Shown here: positions 13,206 to 26,826 of the stretch, piece by piece
Layout of the letters: each line of letters begins with the position of its first letter
Numbering within the stretch: position 1 is the first letter of the stretch
Source of the DNA: Luidia sarsii
Taxonomy: Eukaryota > Echinodermata > Asteroidea > Paxillosida > Luidiidae
Direction: 5' to 3'
Length of the DNA: 64,000 nt
Assembly: GCA_949987565.1 (NCBI GenBank)
Contig: OX465104.1
Coordinates: 11,391,704-11,455,703, forward strand
Program-made: the position numbers and the translations under genes
The notes under the pieces: generated by a model
Database searches by the model: none
Seen by the model: only the letters and a program-made list of their open reading frames with translations
Told to the model about the DNA's origin: nothing

Positions 13206-16200
13206 TGACCTTTGACCTTTATTTGAATGACTTTATTAATATATTTTTTTAAAGTGTTTATTATTTTTAATTTCATGCTTAAATTATCTCAAATAAGAAA
13301 TACTGACTAATAGGGTTTATCATTGGGGAAAGGGTGCTTTATTTTAATCATCAAAGTACAAAATACATTTTTAATAATCATTTTAAGTGTAAAAATATAT
13401 TTTTATGAAATTTTTAAATTATACTCATATAAATATTAATAAAATCATGAATATAATATATGGCTTTACCCTTCACGCTTTCGTTCGGGAATTAAAATGG
13501 CTACAATAAATTTATAAATTTAAAATGCTTGAATATGAATATTGAGTACGTCTTTCAATTATTAATCAAAATTAAATCAGCTACTGTTAAGGGCACACAA
13601 GATCCACCGTACATCTACCGCACACCATACTTCAGCGTTTTACATTGCAAGGACACAGGGTACCAGGCCGTTTTCAATAGGCCCTTCATGAAGGCTAGGA
13701 AACCCGTACACCACGCCTTTCTTTGGTTGCTGACTCTGGTGCCGACTGGACATGTTTCTACCCCAGGGAAGATCACCGCAATTTACGGTCGACACCACAA
13801 GTGTCCAGAAACTGACAACATTCAGGAAATCTTCCCTTACTGAAGAACGAATGCTTAATGGACCCCAAAAATACTTTCAATGAGGTGTGTGGATTTGTCC
13901 TGTCCTTTTCAATTATTATTATTTTTTTTAGTTTAAAAAAAGATAATTATTTTTCAAATTGTGTTAAGTTAACATGGAGTATATGTAAAAAAAAGTGTTT
14001 AGGTTTGGGCCAACATAATTTAATCATGCCGCGTGTGATTTTGTCTAAATATATTCTCAGGCTGGAATCATTTGTCATAACAAATTTCTAGGAATGAATC
14101 TGGGAGTTTTTTCCCACCTTATAGAATTTTGGAAGGGATTTCTGGCAAACGTTCTGTGAGACTATTCTAGGGGAAAAAAGTCTCCCTGAAATGTTTCCTA
14201 GCTTGCTTTTCCGCATTAAATGTTCAGTGCAGCAACATACATTTGTGGGTTTTGTCCATGCTTAGGTGGTCTTAACCCCATATTTTCAAGAATTAACATT
14301 CAAAAATCACCATGCACATGAATCCCGGTCATGAACATTTTATTTTACGGGTTCCATGAACAATTTTGATTTGTATGTTACACGTCCGGGTAGCATGTTT
14401 AGTAACGCAGACACAAAAACACATACTGATTTGAAAATCAAGTTTAAAAAAAATAATTGAAAAACCTCCAATTATTTTTAAAAAAGAGAAAAAAAAGCAT
14501 GGTATAATTATGACATCGTCAAAGCAGGGTGCATGCCTCAAAACCTGTTATAGACCATGGGTTAAAAAAAGCAAAAGTAAAAACTATCTTATGTGTGTGT
14601 GTGTTTCTGTGTATCATAGAATGAGACAAGCTTTCGGATGAGCATCGTGTGACCCTCTACCCAGCTGAAGAATGGAACACCAAGACAACAAAGGGGTCTC
14701 CCTTAAATCTCTCTGCCATGAATTCAGCGGCTGTCCAGATGTCCCTGGGAGAGATTCGAGTCCAGCCAAACTACCTCTGATGTTACCAAACTGCCGATGT
14801 CATTCGTTTTGGTATGTTACACGTCTCCGTCTGGGTACCATCATGTTTAGTAACGCAGACACAAAAAGAGCACGTACCGATTTGCATTCCCAGTTCGAAA
14901 AAGAATTCAAAAAGCTCAAATATATCATAACTAATGGAAAGGCATGGTGTGTCTGTCATAACCTGTGCTCGACCATGATTTAAATGAATATAATCACGTA
15001 TAACATTTCTTTCTTGTTTTTTGCTTTGTACTTTTGTGTTTCTGTGCATCACACAATGAGACCGAACTGTTGGATGACCATCGAGCGACCTCAACCCAGC
15101 TGATGAGTGGAACGCCAAGACAACGAAGAGGTCTCCATCAAATCTGTCATGCATTCAGCGACTGGATCCAGTTCTGATGTCCAGATGTCCCTGGGAGAGC
15201 TTTGAGTCCAGCCAAGCTACCTCTGATGTTACAAAGCTGCCGATGCCATTCATCTTAATGCCTGATGGGCTTAGCACAAGCCCTGGACAATGACCCCCAT
15301 GATCTGAAACAAGAAACAAGGACAACAAATCCATTAGATTTTCAGAATATCCCAAATTAGACATGTCTGTCATCAATGAACATTTCACCCAAACTATGAA
15401 CTATTATTTATATGAGAATTAACTGGATCCATTGTAAGCTGCAATAATTAAAAGAGAGTGCCGTGTGCACTCATTGGATGTGTTCTTCACTTTAGACCCT
15501 CCCCAAAACCATTGGTATCTGGTCATCAGTCTGGCAGAAATTTCTGAGCGCTGCAAACTACTGTAAAAAAGACTCCAAATGGGCCTTACAAATTTTGAAT
15601 TCTGCAATCACGTTGACGCAAGTTTATGCAACCCTTGGGGGTTGAATTCAGTTATAAATTCCTCATTGCATTGTAATACTTTTTACAAACTCTTCCAAAA
15701 GATTTATGTCCAAATGGGCCTTTCAAATTCAGAGTTCTCAAATCAAATAATGATGCAATTTGATGCAACCCCTGGTGGTTGAATGCGCCACAAAAATGTT
15801 TCTGTTGTCCAAATGGGCCTAAAAAAAATTGAATTTTGCAATCGCATGTTGAAAGAATTTTATGCAACCCCTGGGGGTTGAGTGGCGATAATAAACACAA
15901 AATGTACTTTGGCATTTTCAAAAACAAAATTTAATCACCCCAGATACCAGTCTTTTTGGGCGAGGAATTAAGTAAATGTAAATGTAACTGTAACATGGAT
16001 GGTTCAAGTATGCCAGTCTATATCATTGATTCTTCTTTCACTGAATGATCAATAAAGCGCGCTGTCTAATTTCCTTAGCATAATCCAATGAGATTTTTCT
16101 AAATTCACAATGCATTGAGAAATAGTGCTCATACTTGTAATTGTGATCAGTTATTTTTGGAAGAATTTCTTTCCCTTGGGGAAAGACTGCTAAAATCAAA

Positions 16201-17684
16201 ATCATTTAGTCCTCGGGACGTGTACATTTCAAGTCGTTTTTCAAAAACAGTTTGAATCACTTTTTGGCTGAAATAATTCATGGATTTGCATAGCAGTTTG
16301 GACAATTTTTACTCTGCTAAGTTTTGAATTTTTCCCAAGTTACACGCAGCACAGAATTGTTGCAGCAAGAAATCAAATTGAAAATGTTTATTCTTGGCTA
16401 AATTGCTTTCTTTGAAACAAATGTCCTAAATGCGAATAATGCGAATCAAGATATTAGCTGGCATACTTCCACCATACCATGCATGAGTGGTTAACTATGG
16501 ATACGCGTAACCTGCTACCGTCAACCAAGTTGGATGTTACTTGCGTTATAATTGCTCCAAAAACAAACATATTTTGAAAAGCGCACCCCAAATTTGCAAA
16601 ACGTCTAATTTATTCCATTCACAAAGCGCTGGTCTGATGTAATTGCATTCAAATCAGCATGTCATTTCCACCCTCCTGGGTTTATTTTGTGTCTAGTTAA
16701 CTTAAGAAAGCGCGACAATGTAATGATATGCAGCAATATTTGGCATAATTATTCAGTTGCAAGAAATGGTCCTGGCTTCAGGTTGATTTTCTATTTATGA
16801 CAAAACATGGTCCAAATTTGTTGAAGCTTTTTCTATGTGCGGCATTTTTCTGTTCTTTCACTAAATTCCATCAAAGTCAAAAAGTTGCGCGCAAATCTAA
16901 AATTTACTCCAACTTGTTTACGGTGGCAGGTTACTACTGGTTTCAAAGGTTTCATTTCATTCTTTGTGCTGACCTTTTCCAAATCGTGCCGGCGATTTCA
17001 TTTCCAATTCTGATTGCGTCTTTTCTTGCTGCGCTGCCTCAATCACTTATCTGTTGGCAAATAAAAATGCAATATAAAATGTCAAAAGGGCTTGATATTC
17101 AGATTTTACACCATTTCTTGGAGCATCTACTGCGGGGTACAAATTCTAGGCGCCAAAAACTGTTCTGCATTTGGGCTGAAATATAAGGAAGATAAAAAGT
17201 TAAGGTCCAAAACTTGCGCTGCTCGGCTGCAAAAAAAATAGTTAATGGTCAAGCACAATGATTGAAATGATATCTTTGGGAAGAGGCTACATTGCATATT
17301 GAAATGTGTTCTGCTAATACAACCTGAAGACTATTTACATGTGACCTTTGTGCTGCATCTATTTGCTATGCATGAAGGTCATATGCAAATTTTCCTGAAG
17401 GTTAGATTGTTGGACCATTTCAATAAGCCTCCATGAAAGATGGCCATAAAAGAGAGGGCGCTCTTCATATTGGCTAAATGCCAAATGATGAGCGCCCTCT
17501 TGCTTTTGGCTGTAACTTTCAGGGAGGCTGTTTGCAATGTAGCCCCTTAAACCATGTATGCGTATCCTTAGTAAACCACATTGTTAAAATTGTAAGGGGG
17601 GGGAGATTTCAAGTTTTGACAAATAAAAACGTGAAAGGAGATCACTCTGTTCTGTGAATTTTTTTTTATTTAAAAAAAATTTAA

Positions 17685-20460
17685 TACAAAATGCGAGTGC
17701 CAGTCGGTGCGCCCTCTACTGTCTGGAATGCTTAGCGACCTAATGGCCCGAGTACATTGGCCAGTATGCCCCAAGTCCAGCGGCACCAGACTACTGTGCT
17801 ACTGGCACCCCTCTCCACCAGTGCTCTGCAACACATATTTCAACAAGCTCATTAGCAATGCGAGGCAGAAAGCCACGCATTGTTGGGAATGACAAAGGCC
17901 TGAACAAAGGTCAGAAAGGTTTCACTGCTGTACACTTAGATAGAGATACTTCTGTATGGGTGGGCGGGACGTCACTCCCTGTTCGGGCAACCAGGCCACT
18001 ATGTTCAGACTTTTGGAGGTGAATTTTGGTGTAAAAAAAAGAAAGAAAAAAGAAAATGCCGATTCATTTGGACTTTTCCACAGCATCACTAATTGAGTCC
18101 TTGACCCTCAAAATGAAGACAACTTCTGTCTAGATGATGATTTGCTGATTGGAGAAACAATATTCCAACATGTCTAACGAGAGAAATATTTGATTCAATT
18201 TATTTCTAAAAAAAATTAAAACGGCCAAAACAAAATCCATGAGTTTTCATGGTATTTAGCAAGATGCTAATGTTTTATTTCATTGTTTTTGTTTATTACT
18301 TTGGGTCCTTTGAAAAAGAAATAGAGAAAATTCAGAATATTTGCCGATCACCAGGAGATATTGTAGACGACATTGGGTTCATGTACATGTAGAATAAAAC
18401 TACTCCTAACATTAACCTAATAATAATTAATACTAATTAATAAACTAAACAGAAAAACCTTAAATAGCAAGACACTATTAAAAGAATTACCACCTACTCT
18501 TTGAATAACTTAAAATATATAAATGATTCAAAATTACAGATTGCGGAAAAAATTCATGGTGAATACTTTACTATTTCAACATTTGCCAAACACAGTAATG
18601 TGAGAATTTCAAATTTTGAATTTCAAACAAGTCTTTGGTCAAGTGGAATTTTGTTTCAAGTTAAGTTTTGAATTGTCTGAAAGCAATAGAAACATGTTTT
18701 GAGATTGGGGAATTTCATTAATGGTGCCAAAACCTATGGGAAAGATCTTAGATGTTTTTGTAATTAAATTGGTATCAAAGTGAATCATTTCCACTATCGA
18801 ACGATGCTTCCTGGATGAAGGAATGCATTTGAAATAAATCATAGGTACCGTACGATCCTGAATTGTAACTCTGACCTCAACCAACCAAACTTTCTAATTC
18901 CTAATTATTGGAAAAGTGCTTGCATTGTGATCCTTGATCTGCTAATGTAAGCTAATGCATTATTGCTTCATCCTACAACTGAGCATTGTCATGGTTTGAT
19001 ACAGTAGAAATGGAATTATCTAATGACTACGAGCTGCTTAAGTACAGTCTAAAAAAGACCTACACCTAGTGTATATAATTATTTTAGAAGAAAGGTGATT
19101 TAAACGAATTAAAAGAAAAAATGCCCTAGTAGCCTCCAATCTTAAAATCAAATCTAGACATTGCTCAAATAAATTAATCTGACATTTCTATGATCTACCT
19201 ACAGTCAATTACCTGACGTCATTAGATTATATTCATTAATTGCAAAGGTTAGTATCCTTAATAAGTTAAATGGAAATTGGTATTTCAAAAGAATAACTTA
19301 CTTTACATTTAATTAGTATCCTGTCAGTGCCTAAAACACCTGGCCTAATGCTTTCTGATAGTAACTACGGCCAAAAGTTCTCATAAATGTTTGCCCTGTC
19401 TGACCTATTTGTAAAATTTGATTTGAATCCTCAAAGTCTGGTTTCCAACATAAATAAAAGTAAATCTAAATTTTACAGAACTGTAACTGTTTAAATATTG
19501 AAGATTTATTTTCTAAATGTTATGCTACGACTGGTGCCTTAACTTTAAAACAAATTCTTATCTAACAGGTAAGAAACTCCTAGTCAATGTCCTTTCCTTT
19601 GTAAAGATCTACAAAGATTTGCCTTCCCTAAGCATAATTTGGGCATTATAGTTAGAATAAAATTTCAGAATAATAATGGTCACAGTACCTAGCCAATCAT
19701 GCATTTTAGATTGAAGAATAAGACATGTGATTTGATATGGTTACTACATTTTTAAAAGATAACGTATAAAAGAAAATGACTAATAGGCTAATTTTTCCTA
19801 CATTCTTTTAAAGTTACTAGGAGCTTGGTTACCAACTGCTCAACGAATTAAGTTTAGTTTAGACTAAGTTAGAAACTACACAACCCAATGTCGTCTTTGA
19901 TATCTCCTGAGTTGAGGAATATGTGGGTTTTTTCAAGTATGCAATTGAAATCAATGAGTGAAAAAAATACATGTCAAAATATCATTTCTCCAATCATCAT
20001 ATCATCAACTAGACAGAGGTCACCATCATCCATCAGGTTCAAGAGCCCCCTCAGATCAGAAGCAGATGTCCTGTAAGAAAAGGTGGTCGTGGAGACCGGT
20101 CTGAACAGCGTCCTGATTACACAGGAACAAAGCATGACGGGTACCAACTTAGGATAACAAAATGATCGAAAAAAGGGCAAAAAAGGGTCCTCAGTCCGAC
20201 CCAAGCACACAGGCAAATCAAAATCTAAGTGTACAACAGCAAAGTCCTTTCTTTCCTATGGGAATTTTGGGGTGGAATTTTGGAATGAGCTTGTCAAATC
20301 ATGTGAGGCAGAGCAGCAGCAGATTAGGGCACCAGCAGCAACAGCAGCCCAATGTCACTGAACATGAGGCATACCGACCAATGCACCCGGGCCATTAGGT
20401 CGCTTTGCATCCCAGACAGTAGAGGGCGCACCGACCGGCACTCGCATTTTGCACTACTGT
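17685..20460. mobile_element. Nested 2.8-kb palindrome in right arm
   Basis: This is the right-arm copy of the nested palindrome. It is bounded by GAGTGCCAGTCGGTGCGCCC near 17,694 and GAGGGCGCACCGACCGGCAC near 20,423. The internal inverted blocks ACGACATTGGGTT (about 18,368) and AACCCAATGTCGT (about 19,882) are preserved. Confidence 0.7.
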
Positions 20461-20576
20461 GCATATCTTCAGATTCAATTTTATACAGTTGGCAGTTTTA
20501 GATACAATATAAATATAAGCAAATACAATATATACATAAAAACAAACTGCTCCGGCAAAATGAATGATTTTAAAAG

Positions 20577-21300
20577 TCACTGACATCCCCACCCAGGGGA
20601 CAGAAATGACATGAGCAAAGATAGACATCCCCACCCAGGGGATAGAAATGACTTGAGCAAAGATAGACATCCCCACCCAGGGGGAAGAAATGGCATTAGC
20701 AAAGATAGACATCCCCACCCAGGGGACAGAAATGACATGAGCAAAGATAGACATCCCCACCCAGGGGATAGAAATGACATGAGCAAAGATAGACATCCCC
20801 ACCCAGGGGGAAGAAATGGCATTAGCAAAGATAGACATCCCCACCCAGGGGACAGAAATGACATGAGCAAAGATAGACATCCCCACCCAGGGGGAAGAAA
20901 TGGCATGAGCAAAGATAGACATCCCCACCCAGGGGGAAGAAATGGCATGAGCAAAGATAGACATCCCCACCCAGGGGGAAGAAATGGCATTAGCAAAGAT
21001 ACAGACATCCCCTCTATGGGGAAAGAAATGCCATGAGCAAAGATACAAACATCCCCAACCAGGGGAAAGAAATGCCATGAGCAAAGATACAAACGTCCCC
21101 ACCCAGGGGGAAGAAATGACATGAACATTTGAGCAAAGATGCAGATAGCCCCATCTAGGGGAGAGAAATGTTATGAGCAAAGATGAAGACATCCCCACCC
21201 AGGCGAAAGAGATGACATGAACGATGCAGACACCCTCATCAAGGGGAAAGAAATGGCACGAGCAAATATGCAGACATCCCTTCAAAGGGGAAAGTGAATG
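20577..21300 (-). repeat. Short satellite array of right arm
   Basis: Units contain GACATCCCCACCCAGGGG followed by AGAAATGACATGAGCAAAGATA, about 42-43 bp. The array is regular to about 21,000, then degenerates with 44-bp and longer units to 21,300. It is the reverse-complement partner of 4,105-4,735. The 141-codon frame at 20,611-21,036 is a product of the repeat. Confidence 0.92.
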
Positions 21301-22483
21301 TCGTGTATCACTAAGCTACAGTATATCTCCCAACTCAGGGGATGTTAAGCATCAGATAAAAAATCATCAATGTCGAAGCAGTGAAATGGTAAAAAACAGA
21401 AGTATCGAGGATCCATCTACCACATGTACATGTACAAGAGCCAATGATTTCCCAATTTCAATGCAAATGAAATTTACATTTTTGACACTTAAAAATTCCT
21501 TAGTTCTCTGTTTTGAGTTCAGTGCAAATTGCATAAAAAATCAACTCAAACTATTTAGATTTGTTGGTTAAAAAGCATTTCTTTGATTTTTCAGCTTTCA
21601 TATAGTAGGCCTAAATGAATTTAGGTGAAAAACCCAACCTTGCCAGAGCCAAATTTAATTTTGTCAGTATTTGAATTTGAAAGTATAGTCTTTGCCCATT
21701 TATCTTTATCAAATTGGCCAGAACACATGGTCTAAACACAGAAGCAAAAAAAATGCATGAAATGATGAATGACTGAATTAGAAAGGGTGAGTTTCATGTG
21801 AAAGTGAATGAAAATGGAAAATCATAGGCTCCCTACTGAATTACATGTACAGCGGCAGGGGAATAATTGATTTCCAAAGGAAAGTCTGAATTTTGGTACA
21901 GTCAATTATTAAGTCCCCCTTCTACTCCGACAAATAAAATAAAAAGTTAATTTTAAAAATTCACATTTTCCAGACCAAATTTTCTTTCTATAATTATTAC
22001 GACCCCCCCCCCCATTTTAAATGATTCAGGATAAGCACTCATACAAACTTTACCAACTTCTGTAGATGTTGATAAAAGAAACCAAACCAGAATATGAATT
22101 AAACAAGACAACAAAACTGCCAAACTGTAATAAAAAAAAAACCCAGGCATCCCCACCCAGGGGAGATTGTTTAGGAAATGTGATGAAAAATTGAAAACGT
22201 TCACTCAATTTGACATGTTCATATTTCATTGTGTCTACTAAACCTTCAAAATTTTCGAAAATAATCTTTCAACATTCATTTCATATATTTTGGTGAAAAA
22301 GGCACATTTCTCAAGATGAAAAAGGGTTTCATATGAGTTGTTATCCTGACTCATTACTTAAGAAATGAAAACATAAAATAACAAATGACTTGGAAGGATT
22401 CACTTGGGCAAAATGAATTTAAGAAGCAACTTCTGACAATGCAACATTTTGTATGTACATGTATATGAAGGTGACTCACGATC
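21301..22483. other. Non-repetitive spacer in right arm
   Basis: AT-rich spacer mirrored at 2,813-4,104. A single satellite-like box, CATCCCCACCCAGGGG, sits alone near 22,148, as one does on the other arm near 3,240. No gene is seen. Confidence 0.6.
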
Positions 22484-25400
22484 AAGGATGCAGACATCCC
22501 CACCAAGGGAACGAAATGGCATGAGCAAGGATGCAGACATCCCCACCAAGGGAACAAAATGGCATGAGCAAGGATGCAGACATCCCCACCAAGGGAACAA
22601 AATGGCATGAGCAAGGATGCAGACATCCCCACCAAGGGAACGAAATGGCATGAGCAAGGATGCAGACATCCCCACCAAGGGAACAAAATGGCATGAGCAA
22701 GGATGCAGACATCCCCACCAAGGGAACGAAATGGCATGAGCAAGGATGCAGACATCCCCACCAAGGGAACGAAATGGCATGAGCAAGGATGCAGACATCC
22801 CCACCAAGGGAACAAAATGACATGAGCAAGGATGCAGACATCCCCACCAAGGGAACGAAATGGCATGAGCAAGGATGCAGACATCCCCACCAAGGGAACG
22901 AAATGGCATGAGCAAGGATGCAGACATCCCCACCAAGGGGAAAGAAATGAAATGAGCAAGGATGCAGACATCCCCACCAAGGGAACAAAATGGCATGAGC
23001 AAGGATGCAGACATCCCCACCAAGGGAACGAAATGACATGAGCAAGGATGCAGACATCCCCACCAAGGGAACAAAATGGCATGAGCAAGGATGCAGACAT
23101 CCCCACCAAGGGAACAAAATGGCATGAGCAAGGATGCAGACATCCCCACCAAGGGAACGAAATGGCATGAGCAAGGATGCAGACATCCCCACCAAGGGAA
23201 CGAAATGGCATGAGCAAGGATGCAGACATCCCCACCAAGGGAACAAAATGGCATGAGCAAGGATGCAGACATCCCCACCAAGGGAACGAAATGGCATGAG
23301 CAAGGATGCAGACATCCCCACCAAGGGAACAAAATGGCATGAGCAAGGATGCAGACATCCCCACCAAGGGAATGAAATGGCATGAGCAAGGATGCAGACA
23401 TCCCCACCAAGGGAACGAAATGGCATGAGCAAGGATGCAGACATCCCCACCAAGGGAACGTAATGGCATGAGCAAGGATGCAGACATCCCCACCAAGGGA
23501 ACAAAGTGACATGAGCAAGGTTGCAGACATCCCCACCAAGGGAACGAAATGGCATGAGCAAGGATGCAAACATCCCCACCAAGGGAACAAAATGGCATGA
23601 GCAAGGATGCAGACATCCCCACCAAGGGAACAAAATGGCATGAGCAAGGATGCAGACATCCCCACCAAGGGAACAAAATGGCATGAGCAAGGATGCAGAC
23701 ATCCCCACCAAGGGAACGTAATGGCATGAGCAAGGATGCAGACATCCCCACCAAGGGAACGAAATGGCATGAGCAAGGATGCAGACATCCCCACCAAGGG
23801 AACAAAATGACATGAGCAAGGATGCATACATCCCCACCAAGGGAACGAAATGGCATGAGCAAGGATGCAGACATCCCCACCAAGGGAACGAAATGGCATG
23901 AGCAAGGATGCAGACATCCCCACCAAGGGAACAAAATGGCATGAGCAAGGATGCAGACATCCCCACCAAGGGAACGTAATGGCATGAGCAAGGATGCAGA
24001 CATCCCCACCAAGGGAACGAAATGGCATGAGCAAGGATGCAGACATCCCCACCAAGGGAACAAAATGACATGAGCAAGGATGCATACATCCCCACCAAGG
24101 GAACGAAATGGCATGAGCAAGGATGCAGACATCCCCACCAAGGGAACGAAATGGCATGAGCAAGGATGCAGACATCCCCACCAAGGGAACGAAATGGCAT
24201 GAGCAAGGATGCAGACATCCCCACCAAGGGAACAAAATGGCATGAGCAAGGATGCAGACATCCCCACCAAGGGAACGAAATGGCATGAGCAAGGATGCAG
24301 ACATCCCCACCAAGGGAACGAAATGGCATGAGCAAGGATGCAGACATCCCCACCAAGGGAACAAAATGGCATGAGCAAGGATGCAGACATCCCCACCAAG
24401 GGAACAAAATGGCATGAGCAAGGATGCAGACATCCCCACCAAGGGAACAAAATGGCATGAGCAAGGATGCAGACATCCCCACCAAGGGAACGTAATGGCA
24501 TGAGCAAGGATGCAGACATCCCCACCAAGGGAACGAAATGACATGAGCAAGGATGCAGACATCCCCACCAAGGGAACGAAATGGCATGAGCAAGGATGCA
24601 GACATCCCCACCAAGGGAACAAAATGGCATGAGCAAGGATGCAGACATCCCCACCAAGGGAACGAAATGGCATGAGCAAGGATGCAGACATCCCCACCAA
24701 GGAGAAAGAAATGACATGAGCAAGGATGCAGACATCCCCACCAAGGGAACGAAATGGCATGAGCAAGGATGCAGACATCCCCACCAAGGGAACGAAATGG
24801 CATGAGCAAGGATGCAGACATCCCCACCAAGGGAACGAAATGGCATGAGCAAGGATGCAGACATCCCCACCAAGGGAATGAAATGGCATGAGCAAGGATG
24901 CAAACATCCCCACCAAGGGAACAAAATGGCATGAGCAAGGATGCAGACATCCCCACCAAGGAGAAAGAAATGACATGAGCAAGGATGCAGACATCCCCAC
25001 CAAGGGAACGAAATGGCATGAGCAAGGATGCAGACATCCCCACCAAGGGAACAAAATGGCATGAGCAAGGATGCAGACATCCCCACCAAGGGAACAAAAT
25101 GGCATGAGCAAGGATGCAGACATCCCCACCAAGGGAACGAAATGGCATGAGCAAGGTTGCAGACATCCCCACCAAGGGAACGTAATGGCATGAGCAAGGA
25201 TGCAGACATCCCCACCAAGGGAACAAAGTGACATGAGCAAGGTTGCAGACATCCCCACCAAGGGAACGAAATGGCATGAGCAAGGATGCAAACATCCCCA
25301 CCAAGGGAACAAAATGGCATGAGCAAGGATGCAGACATCCCCACCAAGGGAACAAAATGGCATGAGCAAGGATGCAGACATCCCCACCAAGGGAACAAAA

Positions 25401-25930
25401 TGGCATGAGCAAGGATGCAGACATCCCCACCAAGGGAACGTAATGGCATGAGCAAGGATGCAGACATCCCCACCAAGGGAACGAAATGGCATGAGCAAGG
25501 ATGCAAACATCCCCACCAAGGGAATGAAATGGCATGACCAAGGATGCAGACATCCCCACCAAGGGAACAAAATGGCATGAGCAAGGATGCAGACATCCCC
25601 ACCAAGGGAACAAAATGGCATGAGCAAGGATGCAGACATCCCCACCAAGGGAACAAAATGGCATGAGCAAGGATGCAGACATCCCCACCAAGGGAACAAA
25701 ATGACATGAGCAAGGATGCAGACATCCCCACCAAGGGAACGAAATGGCATGAGCAAGGATGCAGACATCCCCACCAAGGGAACAAAATGGCATGAGCAAG
25801 GTTGCAGACATCCCCACCAAGGGAACGAAATGGCATGAGCAAGGATGCAGACATCCCCACCAAGGGAACGAAATGGCATGAGCAAGGATGCAGACATCCC
25901 CACCAAGGGGAAAGAAATGAAATGATCAAC
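22484..25930 (-). repeat. 43-bp satellite array, about 80 units
   Basis: The dominant unit is 43 bp and contains GACATCCCCACCAAGGGAAC then GAAATGGCATGAGCAAGGAT. At least four units, near 22,935, 24,700, 24,960 and 25,900, keep the 44-bp form with GAGAAAGAAATG or GGGAAAGAAATG, as in the left array. Shared variants show higher-order duplication: ACAAAGTGAC recurs 1,722 bp apart (38 units of 43 plus two of 44), and GATGCATACA recurs 258 bp apart (six units). All three - strand frames are open for more than 3.3 kb because the unit lacks stops, so the 1,195-, 1,184- and 1,112-codon frames are not credible genes. Confidence 0.95.
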
Positions 25931-26548
25931 GATCCAGACATCCCAAGTTCCCAACTAAGGGGCTAGAAATGAAATGAGCAATGACACAGACATCCCCACC
26001 TTGAGGAAAATATGAATGTTGTTTCATTAAGCTATTCCCCCACCCAGGGGAAAATGATACTATACATCAGGAACAAAAATGCATCGATGGTGAACTAGCT
26101 CATACTATGTGTAAAAATGTCATGCTGAACCTCACTTAACCAAATGAATCCATCCCAGACTTAATAAGCACATCAATAATAAGTAATAAATAAATATAAT
26201 CTTAGAAAAAAAACGTATGTTTGTTGAAAGTGAATTCAAAAAAAAATTAAGATTTCTTTTCAGATCCTAGACTGATCCCTCCCCGAAATAACTGCATATG
26301 ATCTTATCTTCATCACCAGCACGAGTTGAGGAGAATTTTTGATTAGAATTGAATTCAGCACCAAGGAAAAACTGGATCCTTCCAAGGAAAATAAGGAGAC
26401 ATTTAGAGAATCATTGTGAAATACTAAAAATTTGGGAAATTTTCTTTGGTGGACAGGTGAAGAGGATTTCATAAAAAAAGATTTCTTGCCAAAATGTTAC
26501 ATTTCAGCTACTGTACAAGATTTCCCCAAATCTAGCAAAAATAATTAC
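25931..26548. other. Array edge and unique flank
   Basis: Degenerate satellite boxes continue to about 26,050. The rest is AT-rich sequence. Part of 26,255-26,548 recurs at 27,050-27,338 as a downstream flank of the duplicated exon-like cassette. No gene is seen. Confidence 0.5.
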
Positions 26549-26635
26549 TTTATCACGTCTTTGTTTGCGATGAACAGGCAACATCACTGGCTGGAATGGT
26601 GACATCTCCTGTGCCGAACGTCTTGACGAGATCAT
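26549..26635 (-). pseudogene. Exon-like segment X, copy 1
   Basis: On the - strand a pyrimidine-rich stretch ending TATGATAG precedes an 87-nt segment followed by GTAATTA, a plausible splice-bounded exon. Frame 1 is open through it and includes the peptide SPFQPVMLPVHRK, which is also readable in copy 2. The cassette of X plus segment Y is tandemly duplicated (Y1 at 26,827-26,986, X2 at 27,339-27,424, Y2 at 28,795-28,975). I do not recognise the product. It could be a decaying gene or an untranslated RNA. Confidence 0.35.
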
Positions 26636-26826
26636 CTATCATAGAAAAAAGTTACAACAAAGTCCCAATAACTAACAATTCAAAATGCTTCAGCATATTA
26701 TTCAGAATACATCTTTATTGTCGGCATGCAAATCTCTCTTTCAAAAAGCAATGTGTCGGTCTGCCTGAAACAATGTCTTCTAAATCAAAACTCCAAATAT
26801 TGAAAGAACCTGATGTTGATACTTAC

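Larger units (their letters stand above)
12845..26060 (-). mobile_element. Right arm of giant inverted repeat (foldback-like)
   Basis: This is the reverse-complement partner of the left arm. It carries the same order of blocks: duplicated 500-bp segment, three-copy 150-bp block, MITE, nested 2.8-kb palindrome, short satellite, unique 1-kb spacer and long satellite. The arms differ by scattered substitutions and indels, and the outer satellite has a different dominant unit (43 bp here, 44 bp on the left). A simple read-through or assembly mirror is therefore unlikely. The last recognisable degenerate satellite units fade out near 26,050. No target-site duplication can be tested because the left end is missing. 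Confidence 0.8.

Noticed and set aside
22484..25930. Possible CRISPR-like array
   Set aside because: The repeats are directly contiguous with no unique spacers, no cas genes are present, and the genome is clearly that of an animal.
22354..25954. Open frames of 1,112-1,195 codons on the - strand
   Set aside because: Same cause: the 43-bp satellite lacks stops in all three frames. No initiation, splice or domain evidence.
1..26060. Assembly mirror artefact
   Set aside because: The arms differ by many independent substitutions and indels, and the satellites have different unit lengths, so a simple inverted mis-join of one read is unlikely; long reads would settle it.
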